64,000 nt of DNA from Sporosarcina cyprini (GTDB taxonomy: Bacteria > Bacillota > Bacilli > Bacillales_A > Planococcaceae): NCBI RefSeq assembly GCF_022048975.1, contig NZ_JAKMHX010000016.1, positions 165,096-229,095 of the forward strand, written 5' to 3'. The position numbers were made by a program, and so were the translations under genes. The notes beneath the pieces were generated by a model that did not search any database, had not been told where the DNA came from, and saw only the letters and a program-made list of their open reading frames with translations. Positions 52,230 through 61,393 of this stretch are shown here, piece by piece (positions within the stretch are counted from its first letter, which is position 1; the number at the start of each line of letters is the position of its first letter).

Positions 52230-52910
52230 TCAGTTTTTCTTAAATTTTCTCCAAAACGGGGAAGACGGACTCGTGTTATCATTTCTTATGGATTCAATAG
52301 GAACAGCTTCTTTCCCTTTTGAGAGGACCGGTGCATCCTTTGAAGTCTCCATCAACTGGCTAGTTTCCTGTATGTCCTCTGTAGACATAGGAGAGTCTGG
52401 AGCATCCTCCTCTGGAATATGCGGACGTTCTGACTCTTCATGTACGGGTGGAACCTCATAGGATGGCCTACTGCGTGGTGATGGTGTATTTGCATTAGCC
52501 GTTTTTTCTGCCAGTTTTCGTAATTGATTAAAGGAAGGCACCGCTGTATTTCGTTGAGAGGGCATTCTTTCTTTCCGAGAGTGGGTAGGGAGATGGTCTG
52601 GATGTTTTGTGTGTCTATGAAGATCCCCAGATCCTCCACTTTCACGTTTTCGATCCACTTCTTCGAGTCGTTCTTTAACTTCTATAATTTTTTCTGAAAG
52701 CTTGTGGAGCCCTTCTTCTAGAAGAAGAGCTAATTCCTTTACTTTGGTGTCTAAGTTATCAAGATTCTTTTCAACTACGTCGAACTTCTTCTTCAACTGT
52801 AGATCATCTGATGAGTATTCTGTCTTTATAGAAGATAATGCTTCCCGATATCTCTCCACTTTCTTCTTTAACTGTTCAATTTCCGCATTACGATTTGCAT
52901 CTTCCATCAT
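52230..52910 (-). CDS. Coiled-coil protein of the spore-surface cluster
   Basis: This 226-residue protein has a coiled coil over about residues 5-92 (ELALLLEEGLHKLSEKIIEV), followed by a charged, low-complexity, proline/serine-rich region and a basic end (PFWRKFKKN). There are no cysteines and no membrane segment. I do not recognise a family. It is divergent from the 53111 operon, whose last gene is also a coiled-coil protein, so the two may be assembly or scaffold factors for spore-surface structures (inference). RBS AGAGGTG is present. Confidence 0.7.
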   Translation of the reverse strand: MMEDANRNAEIEQLKKKVERYREALSSIKTEYSSDDLQLKKKFDVVEKNLDNLDTKVKELALLLEEGLHKLSEKIIEVKERLEEVDRKRESGGSGDLHRHTKHPDHLPTHSRKERMPSQRNTAVPSFNQLRKLAEKTANANTPSPRSRPSYEVPPVHEESERPHIPEEDAPDSPMSTEDIQETSQLMETSKDAPVLSKGKEAVPIESIRNDNTSPSSPFWRKFKKN

Positions 52911-53062
52911 TTCACCTCTTATAGCGAAATCAATCCTTCATCACTATCCTATTATCAAAAGACACAGGCGGTGACTAGTGGACAAGATGCTTATCCGCAA
53001 AAGAACTGCTTTCCTTTTCACAGTCAAGCTAGCTCATTGCCCACGCCACGCTTTCTAAACAA

Positions 53063-53071
53063 CATATGATA
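53063..53071 (+). promoter_or_regulatory. Possible late mother-cell (sigma-K-like) -10 element
   Basis: CATATGATA fits the CATANNNTA -10 consensus used by sigma-K. It is 40 bp upstream of the first gene of the spore-surface operon. The AC of a -35 element is present but at non-ideal spacing, so this is a suggestion only. Confidence 0.35.
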
Positions 53072-53110
53072 CGTATGCAAGGCCAATAAAAATATGGAGG
53101 TGACAGCTAC

Positions 53111-53746
53111 ATGCAAGATAATCTACAACTTCCTGAACAGGAATTAATCTGCATTAACGTCGATAAGGTATATGATTGGGTGGTCAAAGAAAATCGTTTT
53201 GATTTCTTCCCTACTACTGCAATCACATTTCCGGGTGTAACGACAGGTACCGTCTTAACAGGCGCAACTGTAACTTGTGAGGTAACGCCAGCCGCAGTAA
53301 ACCCTGTTGTCATTTTACGTAGGGAAAATCGTCAATTTACAATTGACGGAGGCATCGTCTGTCTTCAACAATTAACGATTCAAAAGAACTTTACAGTCGT
53401 AATTGTATTGACACTACCAAATGGCACGATTTACCGCAGCGCTGGAATTCCGGTATCCCGTTCTGAACAAGTGATCATGTGTGCACCAAATGGAACAGAC
53501 GTGACAGTAACTTTCACAGAACTGGATTGCTTTATTAGTGCGCAAGGAACATTCACACCAGGTACTGGTGTCATTACCTTCGCAGGGCTCGTAGTCTCAA
53601 TCAGAACATGCCAAAGCATCCAAGCAACGTTCCCTGTAACAGTAGAATTCTTAGCAGACTTCTGCCAGCCGCGCGCTGAGCTAGCTATCGGCTCATGCCC
53701 ACTACCTGCAAGACCACCTCAATGCCCTACTGTATTTCCTGACTGA
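53111..53746 (+). CDS. Putative spore-coat protein with VYDWVV motif
   Basis: This 211-residue, beta-rich protein starts with ELICINVDKVYDWVVKENRF. The I-C-x-x-x-KVYDWV motif recurs in uncharacterised Firmicutes spore proteins as I recall them. About nine cysteines are spread across the second half, and it ends Pro-rich (PLPARPPQCPTVFPD). There is no signal peptide. RBS ATGGAGGTG lies upstream. It is the first gene of a plus-strand group and has its own terminator at 53785-53822. Confidence 0.68.
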   Translation: MQDNLQLPEQELICINVDKVYDWVVKENRFDFFPTTAITFPGVTTGTVLTGATVTCEVTPAAVNPVVILRRENRQFTIDGGIVCLQQLTIQKNFTVVIVLTLPNGTIYRSAGIPVSRSEQVIMCAPNGTDVTVTFTELDCFISAQGTFTPGTGVITFAGLVVSIRTCQSIQATFPVTVEFLADFCQPRAELAIGSCPLPARPPQCPTVFPD

Positions 53747-53784
53747 CCCTTGAACAGTACTAATAGTACAAGTAGGCTCATATG

Positions 53785-53822
53785 ATAAAGAGAGGGGCCT
53801 AGACCTCTCTCTTTATTTATTT
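53785..53822 (+). terminator. Terminator after the VYDWVV protein gene
   Basis: AAAGAGAGGGGC-type sequence pairs with its complement CCTCTCTCTTT, followed by ATTTATTTTT. It may be partly read through into the next gene. Confidence 0.8.
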
Positions 53823-53844
53823 TTACAATATAGGAGGATGTCGT

Positions 53845-54411
53845 GTGCAGAACGGAATCACTGCTGTGGAAGCAAAGCTAAAAGAACATCACCAGCTTAC
53901 ACAGTTTTATTTAAAAGAGTTAAAGACAGCTCTCTCTAAAGCCAATGAGAACCAAACTTCATGCATAGGCTACTTTACATACGCTTTGCAATTATCACAC
54001 GGAATGGAGCAAGAAAGTTTTTGCCTTGGCTCCTTCCACATTAAAAACATTGGCAATGTAGACATTACGAATCCAATCATTCACCTCACGTTGTCAGAAG
54101 ATGCCCCCTTTTCGCTTCAAGGAAAGTTTGTCAACTCGCAATCGACCTTATCAAACAAATTAACGAATGGATGGGAACGCATGGACGATCCTGCCAATCC
54201 ATCCGTTTTCAAATTAAAACCTCTCGGGATATCAATCATACCACCAGGAGGCCTGCTTTCATTCACGAACTTCCAATTGATCTGGTTCCCATCATCCAAT
54301 TATGCCGGAAGTGTAACTGGCACTTTTTTTAGCGACCAAACTCCTGATGGCATGGCAGCTCTTAATTCGATTAATATCAATGGTTCTGCGGATCACAAGG
54401 AGGAGGCATAA
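53845..54411 (+). CDS. Hypothetical protein of the spore-surface operon
   Basis: This 188-residue protein starts at GTG with TAGGAGGA upstream. A short helical head (AVEAKLKEHHQLTQFYLKEL) is followed by a beta-rich domain (CLGSFHIKNIGNVDITNPII, SIIPPGGLLSFTNFQLIWFP) reminiscent of a beta-sandwich surface protein. I do not recognise the family. It ends one base before the next start (TAATATG), so it is translationally linked to the 54413 gene. Confidence 0.65.
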   Translation: MQNGITAVEAKLKEHHQLTQFYLKELKTALSKANENQTSCIGYFTYALQLSHGMEQESFCLGSFHIKNIGNVDITNPIIHLTLSEDAPFSLQGKFVNSQSTLSNKLTNGWERMDDPANPSVFKLKPLGISIIPPGGLLSFTNFQLIWFPSSNYAGSVTGTFFSDQTPDGMAALNSININGSADHKEEA

Positions 54412-54412
54412 T

Positions 54413-54709
54413 ATGGATTCACGTGCTATACAAGAGGCCATCCAGCGAATCACGAATGGTTTGATGGAGGATGTAACAAAAGGGAACGAATCGGAACCCT
54501 CCTCTACTAGCTTTGTATTTCTTGATTCGAAAACCATCAATCTTTTGCTTCTTTATATCGTCATGAATAAAGAGCTGCAACTCACCAGATTGACAAACCG
54601 GAATAACCCGACTGTCATTCAAAAGACCCTACTTGATGAAATTGAACGCATGATCGCTGACAACAAAGAGGCTTTCGAAGAAATTTTACATGACGTAAAA
54701 CGTAAATAA
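54413..54709 (+). CDS. Small helical hypothetical protein
   Basis: This is a 98-residue, mostly helical, charged protein (MDSRAIQEAIQRITNGLMED, LLLLYIVMNKELQLTRL, LLDEIERMIADNKEAFEEIL). The ATG at 54413 is preceded by AAGGAGGAG and is clearly the right start, although the frame is open back to 54347. No family is recognised. It is middle gene of a tight three-gene run (53845-55329). Confidence 0.7.
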   Translation: MDSRAIQEAIQRITNGLMEDVTKGNESEPSSTSFVFLDSKTINLLLLYIVMNKELQLTRLTNRNNPTVIQKTLLDEIERMIADNKEAFEEILHDVKRK

Positions 54710-54735
54710 CCTATGGAGGGAGGTTCCGGACCGTC

Positions 54736-55329
54736 TTGGTTAACTTCGGTGATATAAAAAGTAATGATCCTATGCAATTGAAGCAGACTATTATTTTTTT
54801 GCGCGCTGAACTGAATAAATACAAAACGACCGAACCGGCTCCCCGCCTTATTCATGAGATTCAAGAGGAAAACCGGCAAATCAAAGAGGACTATCAACAA
54901 TTATTGTATGCCAATCAAAAGCTGGAGAAACGGCTACGGATTTACCAGAAACGAATTCAAACGCTTGAAAACAGCAGAAAGACGCATACCTTACCTTCCG
55001 AGGACAATATTCAACACGCTGTCGATCGACTTGAAACTGTAACACAGAATTTAGGAAAGGAGCTGTCTTTACTTCAGACAGACCACAGTGAGCGAAAACG
55101 CCTTGTGGAGTTGCTTGATAATCAGAAGGAAAAATTGGAGCTTTTGCAAAACCAATTACGGGAGGAGCAACAGCTGAGTCAATTACAGCGCGACCTCATT
55201 GCTCTATTGGAAACATATACAGAAAGATTGACTACAAAAACAGAGCCCGACCAACCGGATTATATTTTGCAGCAAATCATTTCTCTTACAGAACTATATA
55301 AGAATAAATCTTCCGAATCTGAGCAATGA
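54736..55329 (+). CDS. Coiled-coil protein, last gene of the spore-surface operon
   Basis: This 197-residue protein is predicted to be almost entirely coiled coil from about residue 10 to 185 (heptad-rich ANQKLEKRLRIYQKRIQTLE). The start is taken as TTG at 54736, 12 bases after GGAGGGAGG, which is a little distant, so an alternative start is possible. There are no cysteines or membrane segments. The pairing with the divergent coiled-coil gene at 52230 is notable. Confidence 0.65.
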   Translation: MVNFGDIKSNDPMQLKQTIIFLRAELNKYKTTEPAPRLIHEIQEENRQIKEDYQQLLYANQKLEKRLRIYQKRIQTLENSRKTHTLPSEDNIQHAVDRLETVTQNLGKELSLLQTDHSERKRLVELLDNQKEKLELLQNQLREEQQLSQLQRDLIALLETYTERLTTKTEPDQPDYILQQIISLTELYKNKSSESEQ

Positions 55330-55387
55330 ACTTCCAAAGGGAAAAGGGTATGATAAAAGGAGAAATTCTTTCTCTGGAGGTGCAAAC

Positions 55388-56125
55388 ATGAACATCATAC
55401 CCATCGGCATATGGGGCGGCTATCCAAAAGCAAATGGCGCTACCTCTTCTTTTTTAATAGAACACGAAGGGTACCATCTGCTGTTCGATTGCGGCAGCGG
55501 CGTACTAGCTTCTCTACAAAATTACATTCCACTGGAGCAGCTCGATGCTGTCGTCATCAGTCATTATCATGCAGATCACATCGCGGATATCGGCAGTCTC
55601 CAATACAGCCGGCTCATCAACTATTACACGGGAAATCCAATGCCGCCTTTGCCTATTTACGGACACACTCAAGACAAAGAGGGATTTGCGAAGCTGTCGT
55701 ACAAAGAGCAAACGATTGGAATGGAGATTTCCGACAGGACAAGTTATACAGTCGGACCTTTTACATTATCCTTTTGCCCGACGGTTCACCCCGTTTATTG
55801 CTTGGCGATGAAGGTCACTGCAGCTGGTAAAACAGCCGTATTCACTGCAGATACCGAGTGGACGGAGCCGCTTGTCGAATTTTCAAAAGGCGCGGATTTA
55901 TTGATTAGCGAGGCCAATTTATTCGAGGAATATCTCGGCAAATCTCCAGGGCATATGGCAGGAAGCGAAGCGGGCACCCTGGCAAGACTTGCAGAAGCGA
56001 AACAGTTAATCCTGACTCACCTGTCGCAATACGGCGAGTTGGAAAACATCGCAGAAGCGGCGAGAGGTCAATACGCTGGAGAAGTGGAACTTGCTGTTGT
56101 TGGGAAAGTCTATACGCTGGATTGA
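55388..56125 (+). CDS. MBL-fold metallo-hydrolase (YhfI/RNase Z-like)
   Basis: This 245-residue protein of the metallo-beta-lactamase superfamily has zinc ligands in VVISHYHADHIADI, FCPTVHPVYCLAMK, FTADTEWTEPL and the distal LILTHLSQYG. It resembles Bacillus YhfI and the RNase Z branch, but lacks a long exosite arm, so the substrate is unclear. TGGAGGTG precedes the ATG. It seems to stand alone after the spore-surface operon. Confidence 0.9.
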   Translation: MNIIPIGIWGGYPKANGATSSFLIEHEGYHLLFDCGSGVLASLQNYIPLEQLDAVVISHYHADHIADIGSLQYSRLINYYTGNPMPPLPIYGHTQDKEGFAKLSYKEQTIGMEISDRTSYTVGPFTLSFCPTVHPVYCLAMKVTAAGKTAVFTADTEWTEPLVEFSKGADLLISEANLFEEYLGKSPGHMAGSEAGTLARLAEAKQLILTHLSQYGELENIAEAARGQYAGEVELAVVGKVYTLD

Positions 56126-56510
56126 ATAACTACAAGTCCGATATGAAATGAAGCAAGTTGATCATGTAACCATATCTAGAATTCCATCATTCTGTAGATG
56201 GAAACACCCAAAGCACCTCCCGCAATAATGGGAGGTGCTGAAAAACTTGATTAGCGAATTTGGAGCCTTATAAAGCTAGATATCTTCAAGTTAATTTTAT
56301 TGTTAAAATAAATCACTAACTCAATAGCAGATTAGGTAGTCTGAAATAGTGGCTACATCTTGGAAATAATCTTGTATTGATACACAGTCACTCCGCTGAC
56401 AGCTTTTCTTCACTAGCGAAAGGAGCCAGTTTGTGAGGTAGTAGCATGTTTCATGGCTGATCATTTTCAATGACTTTTTTATGCTACACTTGTCATATGG
56501 AGGGATCCTA
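56126..56510. other. Intergenic region upstream of nos
   Basis: AGCACCTCCC and GGGAGGTGCT (56212-56239) form a 10-bp hairpin that probably ends the MBL gene, although the T run is poor. A TGCTACACT extended -10 element at about 56483-56491 could serve nos. The minus strand has a 47-codon frame (56321-56464, starting MISHETCYYLTNWLLSLVKK) that reads like real protein but has no ribosome binding site. It may be a gene remnant. Confidence 0.4.
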
Positions 56511-57614
56511 ATGACACCTATAAATAAAACCAACACCTTACGACAAGAAGCTATCCAATTTATTCATACATGCTACGACGAAATCGGGTTATCCATTGAA
56601 GAACAATTGAAAAGAATTGAAGAAATAGAAGAGGAAATTTCGACAACCGGCACTTATTCGCATAAAAGTTTTGAATTGGAACACGGAGCTAAAATGGCAT
56701 GGCGCAACAGCAACCGTTGTATTGGACGTCTACTTTGGAATACACTACAAGTGTTTGATGAACGGGAAATTGAAACAGCAGAAGATGCTTTTAATAAATT
56801 GTCGGATCATATCAGATTCGCAACAAATAAAGGTGATATTCGCCCTGCCATTACTATATTCGCTCCAAGAAAAAAAGGAATCGATCCCCTTCGTATTTGG
56901 AACCATCAATTAATTCGATATGCTGGATATAAGGACGGAAAGACAGTAATTGGAGATCCAATCTCGATTCAATTAACAAAAATGTGTGAGCAACTCGGAT
57001 GGCGAGGCAAAAACACACCATATGATGTTCTTCCATTAATAATCCAAGAACACGGAAAGAGACCAAAACTATTTGAAATACCTAATGAATTGGTCCTCGA
57101 AGTACCAATTACTCATCCAGAATTAGATGAGTTGTCCGATCTTGGTGTGAAATGGTATTCAGTTCCGATCATATCAAACATGCGCTTGGAAATTGGAGGA
57201 ATTGATTATCCTATGGCACCATTTAATGGATGGTATATGGGTACTGAAATTGGGGCGAGAAATTTGGCAGATTCCGATCGGTACAACTTACTTCCAAAAG
57301 TTGCCGAACTTATGGGATTGGATACGAGGTCTAATCGTTCGCTATGGAAGGATAAGGCGTTAGTTGAGTTAAATATCGCAGTTTTACATTCGTATTATGA
57401 AGCCGGAGTTACACTTGTCGATCATCATACAGCAGCAAAGCAATTTAAAGCTTTTGAAAAGAGGGAACAAGCATGTGGGAGGACTGTCACAGGCAATTGG
57501 GCATGGCTCATTCCCCCGCTCTCTCCAGCCGCTACTCATATTTATCATAAACCTTATAAAAATGACATTATTAAGCCAAACTACTTTAATCAAAAAGACC
57601 CCGGCGAGAGCTAA
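56511..57614 (+). CDS. nos: Bacterial nitric oxide synthase oxygenase
   Basis: This enzyme makes nitric oxide and citrulline from arginine and uses cellular flavodoxin/reductases because it lacks a reductase domain. It has 367 residues from the ATG at 56511, which follows GGAGGGA; the frame extends 10 codons upstream. The heme-thiolate cysteine is in AWRNSNRCIGRLLW near residue 67. Pterin- and arginine-site regions such as FNGWYMGTEIGARNLADSDR and LVDHHTAAKQF are intact. In Bacillus it protects against oxidative stress and antibiotics. Confidence 0.97.
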   Translation: MTPINKTNTLRQEAIQFIHTCYDEIGLSIEEQLKRIEEIEEEISTTGTYSHKSFELEHGAKMAWRNSNRCIGRLLWNTLQVFDEREIETAEDAFNKLSDHIRFATNKGDIRPAITIFAPRKKGIDPLRIWNHQLIRYAGYKDGKTVIGDPISIQLTKMCEQLGWRGKNTPYDVLPLIIQEHGKRPKLFEIPNELVLEVPITHPELDELSDLGVKWYSVPIISNMRLEIGGIDYPMAPFNGWYMGTEIGARNLADSDRYNLLPKVAELMGLDTRSNRSLWKDKALVELNIAVLHSYYEAGVTLVDHHTAAKQFKAFEKREQACGRTVTGNWAWLIPPLSPAATHIYHKPYKNDIIKPNYFNQKDPGES

Positions 57615-57852
57615 CATTTAAATTCAATATACCTTCAATTTGTTAAGAGTGATGCGGGGGAAGAGCGGCACCTACTTGGAATTACATGAAAAGTGGTTTT
57701 AAGTTACAAATGCGTTTGGTACATCGAAGCGTCTGACAAGTAAGCAATCCAATGGCTATCTTCCACTGTTAACAATCTGCGTACTTCTAAAAGCGGATGA
57801 ATATTGAATCTACTGTTTAGTTTCGATCTCCTCTTGCGAAAAACGCTTTTAA

Positions 57853-57957
57853 GATACGATTTACTATGTTTTTGCGACTAATGAAGAGATCTTTTATTGT
57901 TGGAACCCGATGGATGAAATGCGCAATCAACCTGATCATTACTTAAAATTCACATAA
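57853..57957 (+). pseudogene. C-terminal remnant of an unidentified gene within a 500-bp gap
   Basis: A 34-codon frame after an in-frame TAA reads DTIYYVFATNEEIFYCW and continues to a natural stop (ending HYLKFT). The composition looks protein-like, but there is no start codon or ribosome site and the upstream sequence is closed in all frames. It is probably a decayed gene end. The rest of the 57615-58112 gap contains only the terminator at 58030-58068. Confidence 0.4.
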
Positions 57958-58029
57958 CCTTTAAGCTTACAAAAGACTGTGACGGTTTTTTCCTTTGATT
58001 TTCAAAAAACCGGGATAAGTTACGAAACC

Positions 58030-58068
58030 AAAAAGCTGATTACACATGTAATGGATAATCAGCTTTTT
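58030..58068. terminator. Terminator after the glycerate kinase gene
   Basis: AAAAGCTGATTA and TAATCAGCTTTT form a 12-bp stem with flanking A/T runs. It can serve the minus-strand glycerate kinase gene and any plus-strand transcript from nos. Confidence 0.8.
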
Positions 58069-58112
58069 GGCTTTTGTACAATCTTGCGCACTTATTCAAC
58101 AGCTTTGACTTT

Positions 58113-59261
58113 TTAATATGACTTTTTTACTCTCTCAATATACCGCCCCACAACCGCCGCTGTTTTCTCCCGAAGCAGCTGATACGATTGGGACATCGCT
58201 ATTTCGGAGTTGATTCCAGAATCCGTTAGGCCATGTACTTCAGTAAAAACAGCTCGCAGCATCTCACGAGAAGCCTCTTCGATAGCCCCCGAAATGAGAA
58301 GAACAGGGATCTGATGGCGTTCCGCCAGGCTCGCTACACCGGATGGCGCTTTCCCGGTTATGGTCTGCCCGTCCGAGCGCCCTTCCCCGGTAATCAGTAA
58401 ATCGGCTTCCGATGCAATCCTTTCGAAATCCATCGCTTCCATGACCACTTCAATCCCGGGTTTCATGGTGCCATTAAAAAATGCCAGCAAGGCGCCGCCT
58501 GCTCCTCCAGCCGCTCCTGTTCCTTCCATGTCGTGAAGGGCAATCCCAGTCTCCGCTTCGATACAATCAGCAAGCCGTTTTAAGTTTTGATCAAGCAAGG
58601 CAACCGCTGCCTCGGATGCTCCTTTTTGAGGGCCAAACACAGCGGAAGCTCCAGCCGGCCCGATGAAAGGCGCGCGTACATCACATGCAATCGTAAATGA
58701 ACTTTCCATGATTCTCTGATCAAATTGGGATAAATCAATCCGATGCAGTTTACGCAAGGCACCGCCGCCCGCCGCAAGCTCCTCCCCTTTGGCATCCAAA
58801 AAGCGACAACCGAGTGCCTGGAGAATACCAGTGCCGCCGTCATTTGTGGCACTTCCACCCAGGCCAATGACAAATGTCCGGCAGCCGGCATCCAGCGCGT
58901 GCCGGATCAATTGGCCGGTACCATAGGACGTCGCAATCAGTGGATCCCTTTCCTCTTCCTTTAATAATGTCAGGCCGGACGCTTCCGCTATCTCAATTAC
59001 ACACGTGGATCCGTCGCCCAGTATGCCATACCGGGCGGCCACTTCCCGCAGGAGCGGATCTTTCACTTGGACAAAAACCGTGTGACCCCCTGTCGCGTCG
59101 ACAAGACAATCCATCGTGCCTTCGCCGCCATCTGCGAGTGGCAACGGGATCACTTTCGCTGAAGGAAGAGCATCGAGTATACCTTCCTCCATGGCAAGGG
59201 CAGCCTCGCGGGCTGTCAAACTTCCTTTAAAGGAATCGGGTGCTACTATGATTTTCAACAT
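58113..59261 (-). CDS. Glycerate kinase (GlxK/GarK type)
   Basis: This enzyme phosphorylates D-glycerate (family product 2-phosphoglycerate). It has 382 residues from the ATG at 59261, chosen because GGAGGGTG lies upstream. The signatures MLKIIVAPDSFKGSLTAREA, PLADGGEGTMDCLV, GLGGSATNDGGTGILQALG and LITGEGRSDGQT are intact. It lies 15 bp after the PepSY protein gene of the two-component operon and may be cotranscribed with it, though functionally unrelated. Confidence 0.95.
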   Translation of the reverse strand: MLKIIVAPDSFKGSLTAREAALAMEEGILDALPSAKVIPLPLADGGEGTMDCLVDATGGHTVFVQVKDPLLREVAARYGILGDGSTCVIEIAEASGLTLLKEEERDPLIATSYGTGQLIRHALDAGCRTFVIGLGGSATNDGGTGILQALGCRFLDAKGEELAAGGGALRKLHRIDLSQFDQRIMESSFTIACDVRAPFIGPAGASAVFGPQKGASEAAVALLDQNLKRLADCIEAETGIALHDMEGTGAAGGAGGALLAFFNGTMKPGIEVVMEAMDFERIASEADLLITGEGRSDGQTITGKAPSGVASLAERHQIPVLLISGAIEEASREMLRAVFTEVHGLTDSGINSEIAMSQSYQLLREKTAAVVGRYIERVKKSY

Positions 59262-59276
59262 GTCACCCTCCATTCC

Positions 59277-60035
59277 TTAATCGTCCCACGTAACTGACAT
59301 GACTGCCCCGGAAATCGCATGAATTTGGTACGTCACTTCATCGAGATCATCATCTGTATCGAGTTCGATGTTGACTAGGTAATATCCGCCTTCATCTGTT
59401 TTCACGAAATCCACATCGTCCACTTCATAAGGGGCCGATGTCTTTAATTGAGCGACTGCGATTTGCCGCGCCCGTTTCTCGGTAATTAACACAGATTTTT
59501 TCTCCTGCTGCTTGGCAGGCTTGGAAGTCTGTGAAGCCGGCTTCTTGTCTGGTGTCGTTTTGGCAGGGGTTTGCGCAGCTCCTCCTGATGTCGCAGGCTT
59601 TGTCGGTTTTGTTCCCACTGAAGACGGTGATTCTGTTTTGCCGTCCGACTGACTTGCAGTTCCGGAAGATGGCTCCTCAGCATCCTCCTTGCCCGTATTT
59701 TCCTCCTGTGGTTTGCCTGTTTCCTGCTCCTTGACGGGAGGTGCTTTCGCCACTTCCTTCGTTTGGATCAAGGCGAGCACCTGGCCGGTTTCCGCATCGA
59801 CAGTCGCCTCATATTCTGCCCCGCCCCGTGCCAGCTTGATCTCGTATTCATCATCGTTTTGCGAAACATTTACGATATCGGCATTATACATCTCTTTCAA
59901 CTGTTCCCGGACTTCCTCTTCGGACAGGGTTTGTGCTTTCGTGACGACCTGTCTTGAATAAAATTCACTGACGGCCAAAATAAGTATCGTCAAGAGGATC
60001 GGAATAAACCAAGGTTTACGAATCCATTTTTTCAT
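59277..60035 (-). CDS. Membrane-anchored PepSY-domain protein
   Basis: This 252-residue protein has one N-terminal membrane anchor (about residues 8-25). Two PepSY-like units (about 40-92 and 190-250, the latter with ITEKRARQIAVAQLKTS and YQIHAISGAVMSV) flank a low-complexity Pro/Thr/Ser/Lys linker (93-180). It overlaps the histidine kinase gene by 4 bp, which suggests it is an accessory or a target of that two-component system at the cell surface. PepSY domains are often linked to protease inhibition. Confidence 0.88.
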   Translation of the reverse strand: MKKWIRKPWFIPILLTILILAVSEFYSRQVVTKAQTLSEEEVREQLKEMYNADIVNVSQNDDEYEIKLARGGAEYEATVDAETGQVLALIQTKEVAKAPPVKEQETGKPQEENTGKEDAEEPSSGTASQSDGKTESPSSVGTKPTKPATSGGAAQTPAKTTPDKKPASQTSKPAKQQEKKSVLITEKRARQIAVAQLKTSAPYEVDDVDFVKTDEGGYYLVNIELDTDDDLDEVTYQIHAISGAVMSVTWDD

Positions 60036-61393
60036 GCTTCATCCTCTCCCTTTCTTGTCGGAAAAACAATACGGAAAGTAGTTCCAAGGCCTTCAATGCT
60101 CTCCACCTGCAAGTGAACCCCAAGTGAATCGGCAATTTCCTTCGCAATAGCTAACCCCAGTCCTGTACCGCCTGTCTTCCGGTTTCGATCCGTTTCCACC
60201 CGATAAAAACGATTGAATAAATTAGGCAAATGCTCTTTCGGAATGCCTCTTCCGTAATCGGTTACGTAGATCTCCGCACCTTCTGCACCATTTCGCACAC
60301 CTGTCTTAATTTCACGATCACTATATTTCCGGGCATTATCCAGCAAAATGAACAAAAGCTGCCGCAAATGCTTCTCATCCGTTTCGACGATGACCTCCCC
60401 GTCCGTCTCTATTTGAATATCACGCCGGAACGTTTGCCGCAGCGGCGGAACAACCGCATGAAGAACATTCGGCAAATGGAGAGGCATGATTTCATAAGTG
60501 CGCTCTTGATGGCTTTTCGCAAGCTCCAGCATTTGTGCAATCATTTCTTTCATTCGCACAGACTCGGTTAAGATAGCATTTGTTGCTTCCTCAGCTACGG
60601 CCCGATTATCATACCCTTGGCGTTTCAACAGCCGAGCGTAGCTTTCGATAACAGTTAACGGCGTCTTTAATTCATGAGACGCATCCGATACGAACTGTTC
60701 CTGATGCATATAGTTCTCTTCGAGCCGCTCCATCATGTCATTGTAGGACCGCTCCATTTCAGCCAGCTCATCTTTGCCTTTCGCGAACGTATTGATTTTC
60801 TCATACGTCCCTTCCCTTCGGCTTTCAGACATAGCAGCAAGCAGCTTCTCTATCGGCTGCGTCAAAAGACGGCCGAGAGTCATACTCGATAATATGATCG
60901 GAATCATGGCCAAAATGGTGACGCCGACTAGGACGTATTTCAGTATTTTTAAATTGGCCGCTACATCCGTCAAGAGCTGGGTCATTTCGAGAGTCACAAC
61001 CTCGCCCGATGGCCAGATGATCGGAACGGAAATTGTTAATGCTTCTACTCCTTCGTATTCACCAATGGCATATTTTTCGTCCGGTTTAGGAGAGGGATGA
61101 AATTTTGCCAAGCTCTCTACTGATTCTGTCGAAACTGTCGCTTCCCCTGATGCGTCAATGATCCGGATCGCCCCATTTGCGGGCACGTATGCACGAAGCA
61201 CGATGCGTACTTCCTCTTCTTGGTCAATTTCACTTAATGCCGCCATCAATTCTTTGGACCGACTTAACAATTGCTTGTATTCCGTTGTATTGGACATCTT
61301 CCCAAAGAGAAAATAAATCCCTGTGTTCGCCAATATGAGAATGACGAGCATGAGCAATGTAGAAGATAAATGAATTTTTGTTTTCAGCTTCAT
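60032..61393 (-). CDS. Sensor histidine kinase
   Basis: This membrane kinase of 453 residues has two membrane helices (about 12-32 and 155-178) enclosing an extracellular sensor of about 120 residues, then a HAMP domain (LGRLLTQPIEKLLAAM), the H-box FVSDASHELKTPLTVIESYA (His about 250) and the catalytic domain (N-box LLDNARKYS, G-boxes DYGRGIP and GTGLGLAIAK). It overlaps both neighbours by 4 bp. It is similar in layout to CssS- or YkoH-type kinases. The stimulus is unknown. Confidence 0.93.
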   Translation of the reverse strand: MKLKTKIHLSSTLLMLVILILANTGIYFLFGKMSNTTEYKQLLSRSKELMAALSEIDQEEEVRIVLRAYVPANGAIRIIDASGEATVSTESVESLAKFHPSPKPDEKYAIGEYEGVEALTISVPIIWPSGEVVTLEMTQLLTDVAANLKILKYVLVGVTILAMIPIILSSMTLGRLLTQPIEKLLAAMSESRREGTYEKINTFAKGKDELAEMERSYNDMMERLEENYMHQEQFVSDASHELKTPLTVIESYARLLKRQGYDNRAVAEEATNAILTESVRMKEMIAQMLELAKSHQERTYEIMPLHLPNVLHAVVPPLRQTFRRDIQIETDGEVIVETDEKHLRQLLFILLDNARKYSDREIKTGVRNGAEGAEIYVTDYGRGIPKEHLPNLFNRFYRVETDRNRKTGGTGLGLAIAKEIADSLGVHLQVESIEGLGTTFRIVFPTRKGEDEA

